DNA from: Ruminococcus sp.
GTDB taxonomy: Bacteria > Bacillota > Clostridia > Oscillospirales > Ruminococcaceae
Reading direction: 5' to 3'
Assembly (NCBI GenBank): GCA_016290875.1
Contig: JAEEVL010000007.1
Coordinates: 1 to 64,000, forward strand
DNA length: 64,000 nt
The translations under genes were made by a program, and so were the position numbers. The number at the start of each line of letters is the position of its first letter. Position 1 is the first letter of the stretch. Shown piece after piece: positions 43,525 through 53,141 of this stretch. The notes below the pieces were generated by a model. That model had not been told where the DNA came from and searched no databases. It worked only from the letters and a program-made list of their open reading frames with translations.

Positions 43525-43553
43525 TTGTAATATCATTCAAAATATGGTATAAT
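43525..43553 (+). promoter_or_regulatory. Promoter of the cellobiose phosphorylase gene
   Basis: TTGTAA (43525-43530), 17 bases, TATAAT (43548-43553). Confidence 0.7.
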
Positions 43554-43607
43554 AAGACAAATGCGGTACATAATCCCGCTTTAACGTTATTTAAAGGAGA
43601 AATTTCT

Positions 43608-46094
43608 ATGAAGTTCGGTTACTTTGACGACGCTAGAAAAGAATACGTCATCAACTCACCCAAGACTCCCTATCCGTGGATAAACTACCTCGGTAACCAG
43701 GGTTTCTTCTCACTCATTTCCAATACCGCAGGCGGTTACTGCTTCTATAAGGACGCTCGTCTCCGCCGCATCACACGTTACCGCTACAACAACGTTCCGA
43801 TCGATATGGGCGGACGTTATTTCTACATCAACGATAACGGTACTATCTGGAACCCCGGCTGGTCTCCTGTAAAGACTGAGCTCGACTCCTATGAGTGCCG
43901 CCACGGTATGGGCTATACCGTTATCACAGGTAAGAAGAACGGTCTCAAGGCTGAGGTTACTTTCTTCGTTCCTCAGAACTACGACGGTGAAGTTCAGCAG
44001 GTCGTTCTCACAAACGAGAGCAACGAAGCTAAGAGCTTCTCTATCTTCTCTATCGCTGAATGGTGCCTCTGGGACGCTCAGGACGACTGCACAAACTTCC
44101 AGAGAAACTTCTCCACAGGCCGTGTTGAGATCGAAGGTTCTACGATCTACCACGTAACAGAATACAGAGACAGACGTAATCACTACGCTTTCTATACAGT
44201 TAACGATACTATCGACGGCTATGACACAGACCGTGATTCATTCCTCGGTACTATCTACAACGGCTGGGACAACCCTGAGACTGTAAAGGCAGACAAGCCC
44301 TCCAACTCTTTTGCTGACGGCTGGTCACCTGTTGCTTCTCACTACAAGAAGGTTACTCTCGCTCCCGGCGAGTCCAAGACTCTTATCTACATCCTCGGCT
44401 ATGCTGAGAATCCTCAGGACAAGAAGTTCGCTTCCGAAAAACCTGCTAACCTCCTTACAAGAGAGACATGGGTCCTCAACAAGGAAAAGGCTTATGCTAT
44501 GATCGAGAAGTACAACACTCCTGAGAAGGTTGCTGCAGGTCTTGAAGAGCTCCGCAACACATGGGACAGCCTCCTTTCTATCTTCAATGTTCATACTCCC
44601 GATGACAAGGTCGACAGAATGGTAAATATCTGGAACCAGTATCAGTGTATGGTAACATTCAACCTTTCACGCTCCGCTTCTTACTTCGAGAGCGGTATCG
44701 GCAGAGGTATGGGCTTCCGTGACTCTAACCAGGATATCCTCGGTTTCGTTCACCAGATCCCTGAGCGTGCAAGAGAGAGACTGATTGACATCGCTTCTAC
44801 TCAGCTTTCTGACGGCGGATGCTATCACCAGTATCAGCCTCTTACAAAGAAGGGTAACGCTGATATCGGCGGCGACTTCTCAGATGATCCGCTCTGGATG
44901 ATCCTTTCTGTTGCTTCTTACATCAAGGAGACAGGCGACTGGGGCATCCTGGATGCTGACGTTCCTTTCGATGACGATCCGAACGGCAAGCACACTATGC
45001 TCGAACACCTCGATGTTTCATTCTATCACATCGTTAATAACCTCGGACCTCACGGTCTCCCGCTCGCTATGAGAGCTGACTGGAACGACTGTATCAACCT
45101 TTCATGCTTCTCTGACACACCCGGTGAGTCCTTCCAGACATACACCAACCCCAAGTTTGCAGCTGAGGGCGGTTACTCCAAGATCGCTGAGTCTGCTTTC
45201 GTTGCAGCTCTCTTCACATACACAGGTCCTGCTTACGTTGGTATCCTCAAGCACATCGGCAAGGCTGCTGAGGCTGATAAGGCTCAGGCTGAGATCGATA
45301 AGATGAAGAAGAACGTTATGGATTCTGCTTTCGACGGCGACTGGTTCATCAGAGCTTATGACGCCAACGGCGAGAAGATGGGCTCCAAGGAGTGCGAGGA
45401 AGGTAAGATCTTCATCGAGCCTCAGGGATTTGCAGTTATGTCTGAGATCGGTAAGGATCAGGGCGCTGACATTAAGACTCTGAATTCTATCGACAAGTAC
45501 CTCAACTGCGAGTTCGGTCTCGTTCTCAATAACCCTGCTTTCACAAAGTACTACATCCAGTACGGTGAGATCTCCACATATCCCGGCGGATACAAGGAGA
45601 ACGCAGGTATCTTCACACACAACAATGCTTGGATCATCTGCGCTGAGGCTTACGCCGGCCGCGGTGACAAGGCATTCGAGTACTACAGCAAGATCGCTCC
45701 TGCTTTCACTGAGGAGACTTCCGATATCCACAAGACCGAACCTTATGTATACGGTCAGATGATCGGCGGTAAGGACGCTAAGAACTTCGGTCAGGGCAAG
45801 AACTCATGGCTCACAGGTACTGCTGCTTGGAACATGGTTGCTATTTCCCAGTACATTCTCGGTGTAAAGCCTGACTTCGACGGTCTGAGCATTGATCCTT
45901 CTATCCCTGCTGCATGGGACGGCTTTACTGCTGTTCGTAAGTTCCGCGGTGCTACTTACAACATCACTATCAAGAACCCCAATCACGTTAACAAGGGCGT
46001 TAAGTCTCTCACTCTCGATGGCAAGGCTATCGAAGGCTGTGTAGTTCCTGTTTGCGACGGCGGCGTTCACGAGGTTGAAGTAGTTCTCGGCTAA
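43608..46094 (+). CDS. Cellobiose phosphorylase (GH94)
   Basis: Splits cellobiose with phosphate into glucose 1-phosphate and glucose in the cytosol, saving ATP. 828 residues, full GH94 length: N-terminal [29 protein letters not shown], the CWD-type helical barrel with the catalytic acid in [30 protein letters not shown] and [31 protein letters not shown]. The exceptionally regular, C-ending codon choice suggests very high expression. Start at the ATG after AAAGGAG; an upstream in-frame ATG lies before the -10. Confidence 0.96.
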   Translation: MKFGYFDDARKEYVINSPKTPYPWINYLGNQGFFSLISNTAGGYCFYKDARLRRITRYRYNNVPIDMGGRYFYINDNGTIWNPGWSPVKTELDSYECRHGMGYTVITGKKNGLKAEVTFFVPQNYDGEVQQVVLTNESNEAKSFSIFSIAEWCLWDAQDDCTNFQRNFSTGRVEIEGSTIYHVTEYRDRRNHYAFYTVNDTIDGYDTDRDSFLGTIYNGWDNPETVKADKPSNSFADGWSPVASHYKKVTLAPGESKTLIYILGYAENPQDKKFASEKPANLLTRETWVLNKEKAYAMIEKYNTPEKVAAGLEELRNTWDSLLSIFNVHTPDDKVDRMVNIWNQYQCMVTFNLSRSASYFESGIGRGMGFRDSNQDILGFVHQIPERARERLIDIASTQLSDGGCYHQYQPLTKKGNADIGGDFSDDPLWMILSVASYIKETGDWGILDADVPFDDDPNGKHTMLEHLDVSFYHIVNNLGPHGLPLAMRADWNDCINLSCFSDTPGESFQTYTNPKFAAEGGYSKIAESAFVAALFTYTGPAYVGILKHIGKAAEADKAQAEIDKMKKNVMDSAFDGDWFIRAYDANGEKMGSKECEEGKIFIEPQGFAVMSEIGKDQGADIKTLNSIDKYLNCEFGLVLNNPAFTKYYIQYGEISTYPGGYKENAGIFTHNNAWIICAEAYAGRGDKAFEYYSKIAPAFTEETSDIHKTEPYVYGQMIGGKDAKNFGQGKNSWLTGTAAWNMVAISQYILGVKPDFDGLSIDPSIPAAWDGFTAVRKFRGATYNITIKNPNHVNKGVKSLTLDGKAIEGCVVPVCDGGVHEVEVVLG

Positions 46095-46121
46095 TTGCAG
46101 GCAACTGCGTATAACTACTAT

Positions 46122-46168
46122 AAATGTTATAGCCATAAGGAGACTTCCGGTCTCTTTATGGCTATTTC
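46122..46168 (+). terminator. Terminator after cellobiose phosphorylase
   Basis: ATAGCCATAAGGAGAC...GTCTCTTTATGGCTAT, a stem of about 16 bp followed by TTTCTG. Confidence 0.7.
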
Positions 46169-46192
46169 TGAAATGAAAAGGATGACATAACT

Positions 46193-46756
46193 ATGAAAAA
46201 GTACATTGCAGCTGCTTTGTCTTTTGCTTTGGCAAGCTGCCTTTCAGGCTGCGGAAGCAGCAATTCATCATCGTCGTCAGCTCCAAGGACAGCAGCAGCG
46301 TCCGCTGCCGCAGCAAACGCTGAGGATACAGCAGCTGCGGCGGAAAATACTTCCGCTGCTGTAACTACCGACGAAAACGGCTATGCCCACTACCCTACTC
46401 CCGAGGATGTAACAGACTTCACAGGTGTGGACTTCTCCGCGCCTTCCATTAAGGTCAGCTTCGGCGACTATGACAAGATGTTCGAGACCTCAAAGGCTAT
46501 TCAGAACTATCAGCTCGAAGGTGTTGTCGTTGAGATAGACGGTGTGATAAAAAACACTGCTATGAGTCACAGCATTCAGATGTACAACGCCGATAAAAGC
46601 CAGTCTGTCGGAACGGAATTACATATCATCGGACTCGATGACAAGGATTACCCCGAAGATGACACAAGAATCCACATCGTCGGCATTGTCAGACCGCTGA
46701 ATGAATACGCTCACGGCATTTACGCTGCACCGGAAAACTATTTCAAGGCTGAATAA
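46193..46756 (+). CDS. Lipoprotein with OB-like domain
   Basis: A 187-residue lipoprotein (lipobox LSGC-GS) with an Ala/Ser-rich linker (residues 22-62) and a domain of about 110 residues (VSFGDYDKMFETSKAIQNYQLEGVVVEIDGVIKNTAMSHSIQM...DDTRIHIVGIVRPLN) that looks like an OB-fold or tRNA_anti-like domain. Function unknown. Confidence 0.7.
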   Translation: MKKYIAAALSFALASCLSGCGSSNSSSSSAPRTAAASAAAANAEDTAAAAENTSAAVTTDENGYAHYPTPEDVTDFTGVDFSAPSIKVSFGDYDKMFETSKAIQNYQLEGVVVEIDGVIKNTAMSHSIQMYNADKSQSVGTELHIIGLDDKDYPEDDTRIHIVGIVRPLNEYAHGIYAAPENYFKAE

Positions 46757-46787
46757 CAATACTTCAGCAATACGGAGGTAATTTATT

Positions 46788-47222
46788 ATGAATCCAATAG
46801 CATTTGGACTCGCGCTGATACTTACAGGCCTGATCCTTGCTGCTTTAGGCCTCGTGAACACTTACTACAACAAAGTCGTTTTCCGTACATATGAGGAATT
46901 TGACGCTGTAATCACTAAACTGAAAGTGGTTCAGGGAAAAAGGTGGAACCCTTACAGGTCTTTCGTTATTCATGCAGAATACACGGTTTACGGGATCCTC
47001 GTAAAAGGTGCTTATTACACCATACTGCCCGAAGCTGTGGTCAAAGTCAATGTCGGTGATACCGTTACTGTTCAGGTCAATCCCAAAAACAAGGAAGTAT
47101 TCAGGATACAGGATATTGAAGATACTCAGGAAATGGAGCTGACTCGCAGGCGCTCGCCTGTCTTAGCTGCTGTCGGTGCTGTCATCCTGATCGTAGGTTT
47201 CATCATTATCTTTACGGCATAA
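46788..47222 (+). CDS. DUF3592-like membrane protein
   Basis: A 144-residue protein with a membrane segment at each end (FGLALILTGLILAALGLV and VLAAVGAVILIVGFIIIF) and a beta-rich middle with a VKVNVGDTVTVQVNPKNKEVFRI strand, as in DUF3592. It follows the lipoprotein by 31 bases with a GGAGG site, so the two probably share a message. Confidence 0.72.
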   Translation: MNPIAFGLALILTGLILAALGLVNTYYNKVVFRTYEEFDAVITKLKVVQGKRWNPYRSFVIHAEYTVYGILVKGAYYTILPEAVVKVNVGDTVTVQVNPKNKEVFRIQDIEDTQEMELTRRRSPVLAAVGAVILIVGFIIIFTA

Positions 47223-47227
47223 ATAAT

Positions 47228-47258
47228 CAAGAGGACTCCACGGAGTCCTCTTTGACTG
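47228..47258 (+). terminator. Terminator
   Basis: AAGAGGACTCC-acg-GAGTCCTCTTTG hairpin. Confidence 0.8.
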
Positions 47259-47277
47259 TCAGCAAACACTTTTAAGG

Positions 47278-47502
47278 GAACGCCTTCACTTGCAAGGCGT
47301 TCCCAGCTTTGCATATAGCATTCTCTACAAATCAAAGATTTGTGAGACTGCTTATCATTAAAAACAGTCCACCGGACTGTTTTAAAATTCACCCTTTGCG
47401 AAGCGCTTGAACGCATTGCAGGGCTCTGCCCTGCACCTGCCAGAGACGCTGTCTCTGGACTCTGCCAAAGGAACACAGTCCCTTTGGAATCCATTTCATG
47501 GA
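47278..47502 (+). repeat. Interspersed palindromic repeat, copy 4
   Basis: Hairpins in order: GGGAACGCCTT/AAGGCGTTCCC (47278-47305), AAACAGTCC/GGACTGTTT (47362-47383), TGCAGGG/CCCTGCA (47417-47435), CCAGAGAC/GTCTCTGG (47440-47458) and CCAAAGG/CCTTTGG (47465-47487). Same framework as copy 2 but different stem sequences in the middle, each remaining self-complementary. Confidence 0.75.
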
Positions 47503-47536
47503 TAAATCGACTTTTTGAAGTGCAGTAACTCAAAAC

Positions 47537-47577
47537 AAAACCCGGAGAGCGTCAAATCTCTCCGGGACTTTTTTGTT
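47537..47577. terminator. Terminator of the kor operon
   Basis: CCCGGAGAG...CTCTCCGGG with T runs on both strands, just after korC on the minus strand. Confidence 0.8.
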
Positions 47578-47582
47578 ATTGC

Positions 47583-48116
47583 TTACGCATTCATGCCTAT
47601 CTCGATAGCCTTGAAGTTGTTCGGGATAAGAGCTGCCTTTTTCGGGGGAACTACCTTCTCGATAGCCTTCTGCATTACTTCGAGTGAGCAGAGGTTTGTC
47701 TCCTTGAGGAGCTTGCCGAGGAGGATGATGTTTGAACCGCCCTTGAGTGCGTTATCGTCAGCAAGCTGCTGTGAAGGAATACCGAAGAGCTGAATGTCAG
47801 TTCTGTCTGTATTTGCTTCGATAAGTGTGCTGTCGAAGAATACCTTTCCGCCGGGACGTACAGACTTCACGAACTTGTCAAATGAAGGCTGGTTCATAGC
47901 GATAAGGAGATCAGGTGTGAGTACGAGAGGTGAACCGATAGGCTCGTCGGATATACATACTGAACAGTTGCAGGTACCGCCTCTCATCTCAGGACCGTAT
48001 GAAGGAAGCCATGAGAGCTCCTTGTTGTCCATAAGTCCGCAGTAAGCGAGGATCTTGCCGGCGAAGAGTATTCCCTGTCCGCCGAATCCAGCGAGAAGTA
48101 TCTCAGTAGTTGCCAT
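47583..48116 (-). CDS. korC: 2-oxoacid:ferredoxin oxidoreductase, gamma subunit
   Basis: A 177-residue subunit: EILLAGFGGQGILFAGKILAYCGL, SYGPEMRGGTCNCSVCISDEPIGSP and the helical C-terminus are those of KorC/VorC. Last of a four-gene set (ferredoxin, alpha, beta, gamma) oxidatively decarboxylating a 2-oxoacid to its acyl-CoA with reduction of ferredoxin. The start ATG directly overlaps the stop of korB. Confidence 0.92.
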   Translation of the reverse strand: MATTEILLAGFGGQGILFAGKILAYCGLMDNKELSWLPSYGPEMRGGTCNCSVCISDEPIGSPLVLTPDLLIAMNQPSFDKFVKSVRPGGKVFFDSTLIEANTDRTDIQLFGIPSQQLADDNALKGGSNIILLGKLLKETNLCSLEVMQKAIEKVVPPKKAALIPNNFKAIEIGMNA

Positions 48117-48889
48117 TATTCATTACCTCCCTGTACATTCTCAAATACGCCCTCTGTAACGTCCTTGTATACGCCGAGAGGATAGTAAGGGATCATTTCG
48201 TCCTGAAGTCTCTTGATAGCATCGAGAGGTGCGAGTCCCCAGTTTGTAGGACAAGTTGAGAGTACCTCTACGATAGAGAAGCCTCTTCCTGCCTTCTGGT
48301 TCTCGAATGCCTTTCTTATTGCCTTCTTAGCTTCACGGATATGGGGAACGCTGTCTACTGCTACACGCTGTGCCATTGCTGTACCTGTGAGTGTGGAGAG
48401 CATCTCGCATACTCTTACAGGGAAGCCTGCAAGCTGAGGATCACGGCCGAAAGGTGTGGTCTGTGTAACCTGACCGGGGATAGTTGTAGGAGCCATCTGT
48501 CCGCCTGTCATACCGTAGATAGTGTTGTTGATGAAGATAACAACGATGTTCTCGCCTCTTGTTGCTGCGTGAACTGTCTCTGCTGTACCGATAGCTGCAA
48601 GGTCGCCGTCGCCCTGGTATGTAAAGACATACTTGTCAGGGTTTGTACGCTTAACACCTGTTGCTACAGCCGGAGCACGGCCGTGTGCAGCTTCGATCAT
48701 ATCGCAGTTGAAGTAGTCGTAAGCCATAACAGAGCAGCCTACGGGACATACGCCGATTGTATCGCCCTCGATGCCCATTTCGTCGATAACTTCGCAGAGT
48801 ATCCTGTGAACTATACCGTGGGTGCAGCCGGGGCAGTAATGTGTAGGAATGTCAACGAGTGACTTAGGTCTTTCAAATACAACAGCCAT
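48116..48889 (-). CDS. korB: 2-oxoacid:ferredoxin oxidoreductase, beta (TPP) subunit
   Basis: A 257-residue thiamine-pyrophosphate subunit: HYCPGCTHGIVHR (Fe-S/TPP region), GRAPAVATGVKR, the TPP/Mg motif GDGDLAAIGTAETVHAATRG...NNTIYGMTGGQMAPTT. Overlaps korA by one base. The substrate may be 2-oxoglutarate or branched-chain oxoacids; the order D-A-B-C is used by both. Confidence 0.93.
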   Translation of the reverse strand: MAVVFERPKSLVDIPTHYCPGCTHGIVHRILCEVIDEMGIEGDTIGVCPVGCSVMAYDYFNCDMIEAAHGRAPAVATGVKRTNPDKYVFTYQGDGDLAAIGTAETVHAATRGENIVVIFINNTIYGMTGGQMAPTTIPGQVTQTTPFGRDPQLAGFPVRVCEMLSTLTGTAMAQRVAVDSVPHIREAKKAIRKAFENQKAGRGFSIVEVLSTCPTNWGLAPLDAIKRLQDEMIPYYPLGVYKDVTEGVFENVQGGNE

Positions 48890-49947
48890 TACTTAGCACC
48901 TCCGAGTTTCTTGATCTCCTCCAGCACCTCATCAGGTGTGGGGATTACACCGCCTGTTCTTCCGAAGAAGTGTACGGGCTTGGAGCAGTTGATAGCGAGC
49001 TTGATGTCGTCTACCATCTGTCCCATTGACATTTCAACGCTGAGGAGACACTTAGCTGTCTTAGCAGCTTCGTTGATCTCCTTTACAGGGAAAGGCCAGA
49101 GTGTCTTGGGACGGAAAAGTCCTGCCTTGATGCCGAGCTCTCTTGCAGAATTAACAGCTGACTTTACGACTCTTGCTGTTGCACCGAATGCGCAGAGAAG
49201 AATGTCGCAGTCCTCTGTGAGGTAAGACTCAGCCTCTGTCTCTGTCTCCTTGATGATCTCATACTTCTTGTAACGGTCTACAATAGACTTCTCAAGTGCA
49301 TCAGGCTGGAGATAGAGTGAATTTACGATGTGGTGCTCACGAGCGTTCTTGTGGCCGTTTGTTGCCCAGCCGCTCTTGTCGTAAGCGTCAGGATTGATCT
49401 CAGGGAAGGATACAGGCTCCATCATCTGACCGAGAAGTCCGTCAGCGAGGATCATAGCCGGCATACGGTACTTGTCAGCACGGTCAAATGCCTTTACTAC
49501 GTAGTCTACCATTTCCTGAACGGAAGCGGGAGCGTATACGAGAAGCTGGAAGTCACCGTGACCGAGTGCCTTTGTTGCCTGCCAGTAGTCTGCCTGTGAA
49601 GGCTGGATACCGCCGAGACCAGGGCCGCCTCTTTCTACGTTGATGATAACAGCAGGAAGATCTGAACCTGCGATGTATGATACACCTTCGCTCTTGAGAG
49701 AGATTCCGGGTGAAGATGATGATGTCATAGCACGAACGCCTGTTGATGCAGCGCCGAGTACCATATTGATAGCAGCTACCTCAGACTCAGCCTGAAGGAA
49801 TACGCCGCCTGCCTTATGCATACGCTTTGCCATATATGCGGCAAGCTCTGTCTGGGGTGTGATCGGGTAACCGAAGAAGCACTTACAGCCTGCACGGATA
49901 GCAGCCTCAGCGAGAGCTTCATTACCCTTCATAAGATTTCTTTCCAA
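48889..49947 (-). CDS. korA: 2-oxoacid:ferredoxin oxidoreductase, alpha subunit (VorB/KorA)
   Basis: A 352-residue subunit: LMKGNEALAEAAIRAGCKCFFGYPITPQTEL, FLQAESEVAAINMVLGAASTG, ERGGPGLGG and the C-terminal AFGATARVVKSAV. Best guess VorB-like (3-methyl-2-oxobutanoate) from general resemblance. The start is TTG behind AAAGGAGC, with an ATG five codons later as alternative. In rumen Ruminococcus such enzymes run in the reductive direction to use branched-chain fatty acids. Confidence 0.9.
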   Translation of the reverse strand: MERNLMKGNEALAEAAIRAGCKCFFGYPITPQTELAAYMAKRMHKAGGVFLQAESEVAAINMVLGAASTGVRAMTSSSSPGISLKSEGVSYIAGSDLPAVIINVERGGPGLGGIQPSQADYWQATKALGHGDFQLLVYAPASVQEMVDYVVKAFDRADKYRMPAMILADGLLGQMMEPVSFPEINPDAYDKSGWATNGHKNAREHHIVNSLYLQPDALEKSIVDRYKKYEIIKETETEAESYLTEDCDILLCAFGATARVVKSAVNSARELGIKAGLFRPKTLWPFPVKEINEAAKTAKCLLSVEMSMGQMVDDIKLAINCSKPVHFFGRTGGVIPTPDEVLEEIKKLGGAK

Positions 49948-49980
49948 AGCTAAACAGCTCCTTTCAAAACAAAATTAAAT

Positions 49981-50187
49981 TTATTTTTCGATTCTAATAG
50001 CGCAGTCAGGACACATTGTTGCACACATTGCGCAGCTTATGCAGGCATCCTGATCGGTACATTCAGCGTAGAAATATCCCTTTTTGTTACGCTTCTCCTT
50101 CTGGAGAACAACGATCTGCTTGGGACATACAGATGTACACAGTCCGCAGCCCTTGCAGCGCTCGGTAATAACTGTCATCTTTGTCAT
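49981..50187 (-). CDS. korD: Ferredoxin-like delta subunit, two [4Fe-4S]
   Basis: A 68-residue protein with CKGCGLCTSVCPKQ and CISCAMCATMCPDC cluster motifs. Passes electrons to or from the oxidoreductase. First gene of the operon, behind AAAGGAG, 33 bases before korA. Confidence 0.92.
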   Translation of the reverse strand: MTKMTVITERCKGCGLCTSVCPKQIVVLQKEKRNKKGYFYAECTDQDACISCAMCATMCPDCAIRIEK

Positions 50188-50220
50188 ACACTTTCGCTCC
50201 TTTCAAAAGAGTATTATATA

Positions 50221-50312
50221 AATTAGGAATTCGGGATTCGGAATTCGGAATTATTTGTGTCCGTTCAGCGGACATTTCACAAGAACAATTCCGCATTCCG
50301 CATCCCTAATTC
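50221..50312. repeat. Near-palindromic GGAATT-rich element
   Basis: The left arm, built of GAATTCGG units (starting AATTAGGAATTCGGGATT), and the right arm, ending CATTCCGCATCCCTAATTCC, are inverted versions of each other around the short hairpin TGTCCG...CGGACA (50259-50275). It looks like a miniature inverted-repeat element lying between korD and the P-loop ATPase gene. Confidence 0.55.
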
Positions 50313-50324
50313 CACATTTGCATA

Positions 50325-50987
50325 TCAGTCAACGTCCCACGGTGTTCTGACGTAGGTCGTTACAGGGAATATATCCGGACGGTCGATCAGTCCGGCAACG
50401 CTTTCAGGACAGACGGTATACTTGACCGGCAGACCTGTTCTCTGTGAAGTCTCCTCTGCAAATGCGAAGGATGCTTCTATAACAGCGGCAGTAGTCTCCC
50501 TGCCGAGGTTGGTGTTGTTCACGATAGCTGTATGCTTCATACGTGCGGCTGCCTCTATCTCATACATCAGTCCGATGACTTCGTCAGGTGTATGTGTAAG
50601 ATAACGGCGCTGGTTTATAACGTAGAGCATATCTATATCTCCGCTGAACGCTTCAAGTGCATCGGCATATCTTCCGAGTGCGACTGCGCCTGCATCGTCA
50701 CCGCCAACATCTATGATAAGGCAGTCCTCACTTACGGCGAGCTGTTCAACGTCGAACTGTATGGAAGGTATATCAAGGTTGCTGCACGCAAAATCAGGAG
50801 CTATGAGCTTTATGCCCTTCTCCTCAAAAAGCTTGTGCATATCTGCGGTCCTGAAATAGGGGTTTACTATATCAAGATCAACGATTGCGGCAGACTTGCC
50901 TTCCGCTGCGGCTTTAACGGCGAGGTTCACGGAAAAGGTCGTTTTTCCGCTGCCGTAGTGGCCGGTAACAATAGTAATTTTCTTCAT
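50325..50987 (-). CDS. P-loop ATPase of the ParA/CooC kind
   Basis: A 220-residue ATPase: Walker A GHYGSGKTTFSVNLAVKAAAEG (residues 9-30), DLDIVNPYFR, and IIDVGGDDAGAVALGRYADAL as switch/Walker B. Such SIMIBI ATPases next to Fe-S oxidoreductases may aid cofactor insertion. Same direction as korDABC and probably in its operon, although the palindromic element lies between. Confidence 0.82.
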   Translation of the reverse strand: MKKITIVTGHYGSGKTTFSVNLAVKAAAEGKSAAIVDLDIVNPYFRTADMHKLFEEKGIKLIAPDFACSNLDIPSIQFDVEQLAVSEDCLIIDVGGDDAGAVALGRYADALEAFSGDIDMLYVINQRRYLTHTPDEVIGLMYEIEAAARMKHTAIVNNTNLGRETTAAVIEASFAFAEETSQRTGLPVKYTVCPESVAGLIDRPDIFPVTTYVRTPWDVD

Positions 50988-51110
50988 ACTGATCCTTTCG
51001 GGCGCGGTTTGTCCGCGCGAAAAATCCTATACCTACTATTATATCACTTTAAATCAATAATTGCAAGTGAAAATTTTATTGTAAAATAAGTGAATTTTTG
51101 TGAAAGCAGG

Positions 51111-51141
51111 CAAAAGCCCCGGCGCTTTGCCGGGGCTTTGT
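51111..51141. terminator. Terminator
   Basis: AAAGCCCCGG-cgcttt-GCCGGGGCTTT hairpin with a T run. Confidence 0.8.
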
Positions 51142-51172
51142 TCGGTGTATCAGTCTATTGCCTTTTCAGCTA

Positions 51173-53128
51173 TTATTTGTCAAGGAAGCTGAGGTCTAAC
51201 GGCTGATCTAATAATATGTCTTCCTTGCCGTCACTCTTATATGAATCAGTAAGCACATAGCCATTATCTTCAATATATCTCTTGAACGCTGATGGAGCTA
51301 TAACGTCATCCGCAGCATCATTGTACCGGATATCTGTTACCTCATATTCGATGCTCTCCGACTTTCCGCGTCCTGAATACTTGAGCACTACTCCTGTTTC
51401 AATATCGATGTAATCAACAAGTTCAATGGAATCAGTTTTGATAGTTACAACTGCACACTTCCTGCCGCAAATCGTATCCATGCCGGTTATAGACATTTCA
51501 TCCTTAGTGTAGTCCAGAATATCATCGTATTCATAAGATGCCAACGCTATGATGGATTCGGATCTATAATAACAATTTGGTTCTTTAGATTTATCGTGTA
51601 TAATATAAATCTTATCATCCCTATTTAATTCAATGGCTCTGTCGTTATAATAGTAAGAATAGGAATCAGCTACAATGCCGTTATCAAATTCATAAGACGG
51701 AGAGCTGATCACATGCGTATCCAATTTGATTTTCTTCCGGTTGTCATATTGACCTGTTACATCCCAACTAATATGTTTCCATGTCGGGTCATCTATTTCA
51801 TAAGTACCCTTAATGTACAGTTTGTCATAATGATCGGTAACGTGAGAGCACAGATCAATGATGTAGTCCTTGTCTATATTATCAGGTACTTGTTCTGCCG
51901 GCTTTGTTGTTTCAGCTTCTGTGACTTTTTCGGTCTCGGCTTCGGTTACAGGAGCTGTCTCGACTTCTGTTGCAGGAAATGTTTCGGAATTTGTTGCTAT
52001 TTCAGTAACGATCTCTGAGGCATCTGTTGTAACTGCTATGGGAGTTTCGTCAAGGAAGTCAAGATCTGTGCGGCCTTCTGTTTTTACGCCAAAAGGTTCT
52101 ATCATCTGCTTGAATTCCTGCGGCGTTGGTATATGTGAAGCAGCTTCATCTTCCGTATAGAACGCAAGTGTTTCCGTTGTATATTCTGTTTTTAAATCAT
52201 CTTCACCGATAGTTGCAGCTCTGAGAACTGTGCCTGTTTCAATATCTATCCATTGCTCGACCTTGTTATAATCTTCATCCTCTGCTCCTGTCGGCGGCGG
52301 GGCATATATGATCACAGCACAATTTCTTCCTAAATACTCCTCTTCCCCCTTGAGCGTCACGTTATCTGCGTCCTTTAAATAATACGAAGGGGATTCTACA
52401 TACAATATTTCGTCATCAATATTAAGCGTAGGTTCTCCGGTACCATTGATATACAGGGAAAGATGTTTATTCTTGTACATATACTCCAACGATTCATCCT
52501 GACCAGTAGTTACACTTGTCTTAAAGGTTCCACTAAGCGGATCAAATGAAGTACCCTGATCTCTTTCCTGTTTGAAATACTTGCGGTAAGCTATGCCGTT
52601 TTCACGGTCAAAAGCTTCTATTCTACGACCAAATCTGGTATTTGATTCACGATAATACTTGTTTGCGTATATCTTGCCGTCTTTAAATCGGTCTATCAGC
52701 CATTCCTTTGTTATCTTTTCAGACGCTATATCCTGTGTTGTCACCTGTGTCGTTGCGACTGCTTCTGTCTGAGTTGCCTGCGATTTATTATTCTTCTCAG
52801 GCTTTGCGTTCTTCATAAGCGCAACGCTTCCAACAACTGTTCCGGCTATAAGAACTACTGACGCTGCCAGTGCAAGCGGTCTTACCCATACAGGTCTCTT
52901 TACGCGGTCAACTCCGCTGACGATCTCTTCATTCTGCTCTGTATTCTCAGTATTGGCTATGTTTTTATTTCTTTCGATCTCTTCTTTCTTCATCGTATAC
53001 CTCCTCTCGCTCTCAGAGAGCAGCCTTTCAAGCTGCTCGTCACTCACATCGGGACAATTATCTGTAAGTATATCCATTGAATCATCCTCTGCGTTTTCAA
53101 GCATATCAAATATATTCTTCTTATTCAC
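51173..53128 (-). CDS. Anti-sigma-like membrane protein with two extracellular repeats
   Basis: A 651-residue protein. The N-terminal cytoplasmic part (1-80) starts MNKKNIFDMLENAEDDS; one membrane helix follows at about 82-103. The outside carries two related lipoprotein-carrier-like domains (about 135-345 and 425-640, each with a CxV-type GRxCAV strand followed by D[YIW]IDIETG) joined by a Glu/Thr repeat linker. It lies 13 bases after the sigma factor, so it most likely holds that sigma until an envelope signal arrives. Confidence 0.75.
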   Translation of the reverse strand: MNKKNIFDMLENAEDDSMDILTDNCPDVSDEQLERLLSESERRYTMKKEEIERNKNIANTENTEQNEEIVSGVDRVKRPVWVRPLALAASVVLIAGTVVGSVALMKNAKPEKNNKSQATQTEAVATTQVTTQDIASEKITKEWLIDRFKDGKIYANKYYRESNTRFGRRIEAFDRENGIAYRKYFKQERDQGTSFDPLSGTFKTSVTTGQDESLEYMYKNKHLSLYINGTGEPTLNIDDEILYVESPSYYLKDADNVTLKGEEEYLGRNCAVIIYAPPPTGAEDEDYNKVEQWIDIETGTVLRAATIGEDDLKTEYTTETLAFYTEDEAASHIPTPQEFKQMIEPFGVKTEGRTDLDFLDETPIAVTTDASEIVTEIATNSETFPATEVETAPVTEAETEKVTEAETTKPAEQVPDNIDKDYIIDLCSHVTDHYDKLYIKGTYEIDDPTWKHISWDVTGQYDNRKKIKLDTHVISSPSYEFDNGIVADSYSYYYNDRAIELNRDDKIYIIHDKSKEPNCYYRSESIIALASYEYDDILDYTKDEMSITGMDTICGRKCAVVTIKTDSIELVDYIDIETGVVLKYSGRGKSESIEYEVTDIRYNDAADDVIAPSAFKRYIEDNGYVLTDSYKSDGKEDILLDQPLDLSFLDK

Positions 53129-53141
53129 AGCTGCTCCTCCT

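Noticed and set aside
45102..45731. 209-residue ORF on the minus strand
   Set aside because: Shadow of the cellobiose phosphorylase gene, whose strong codon bias leaves the opposite strand open.
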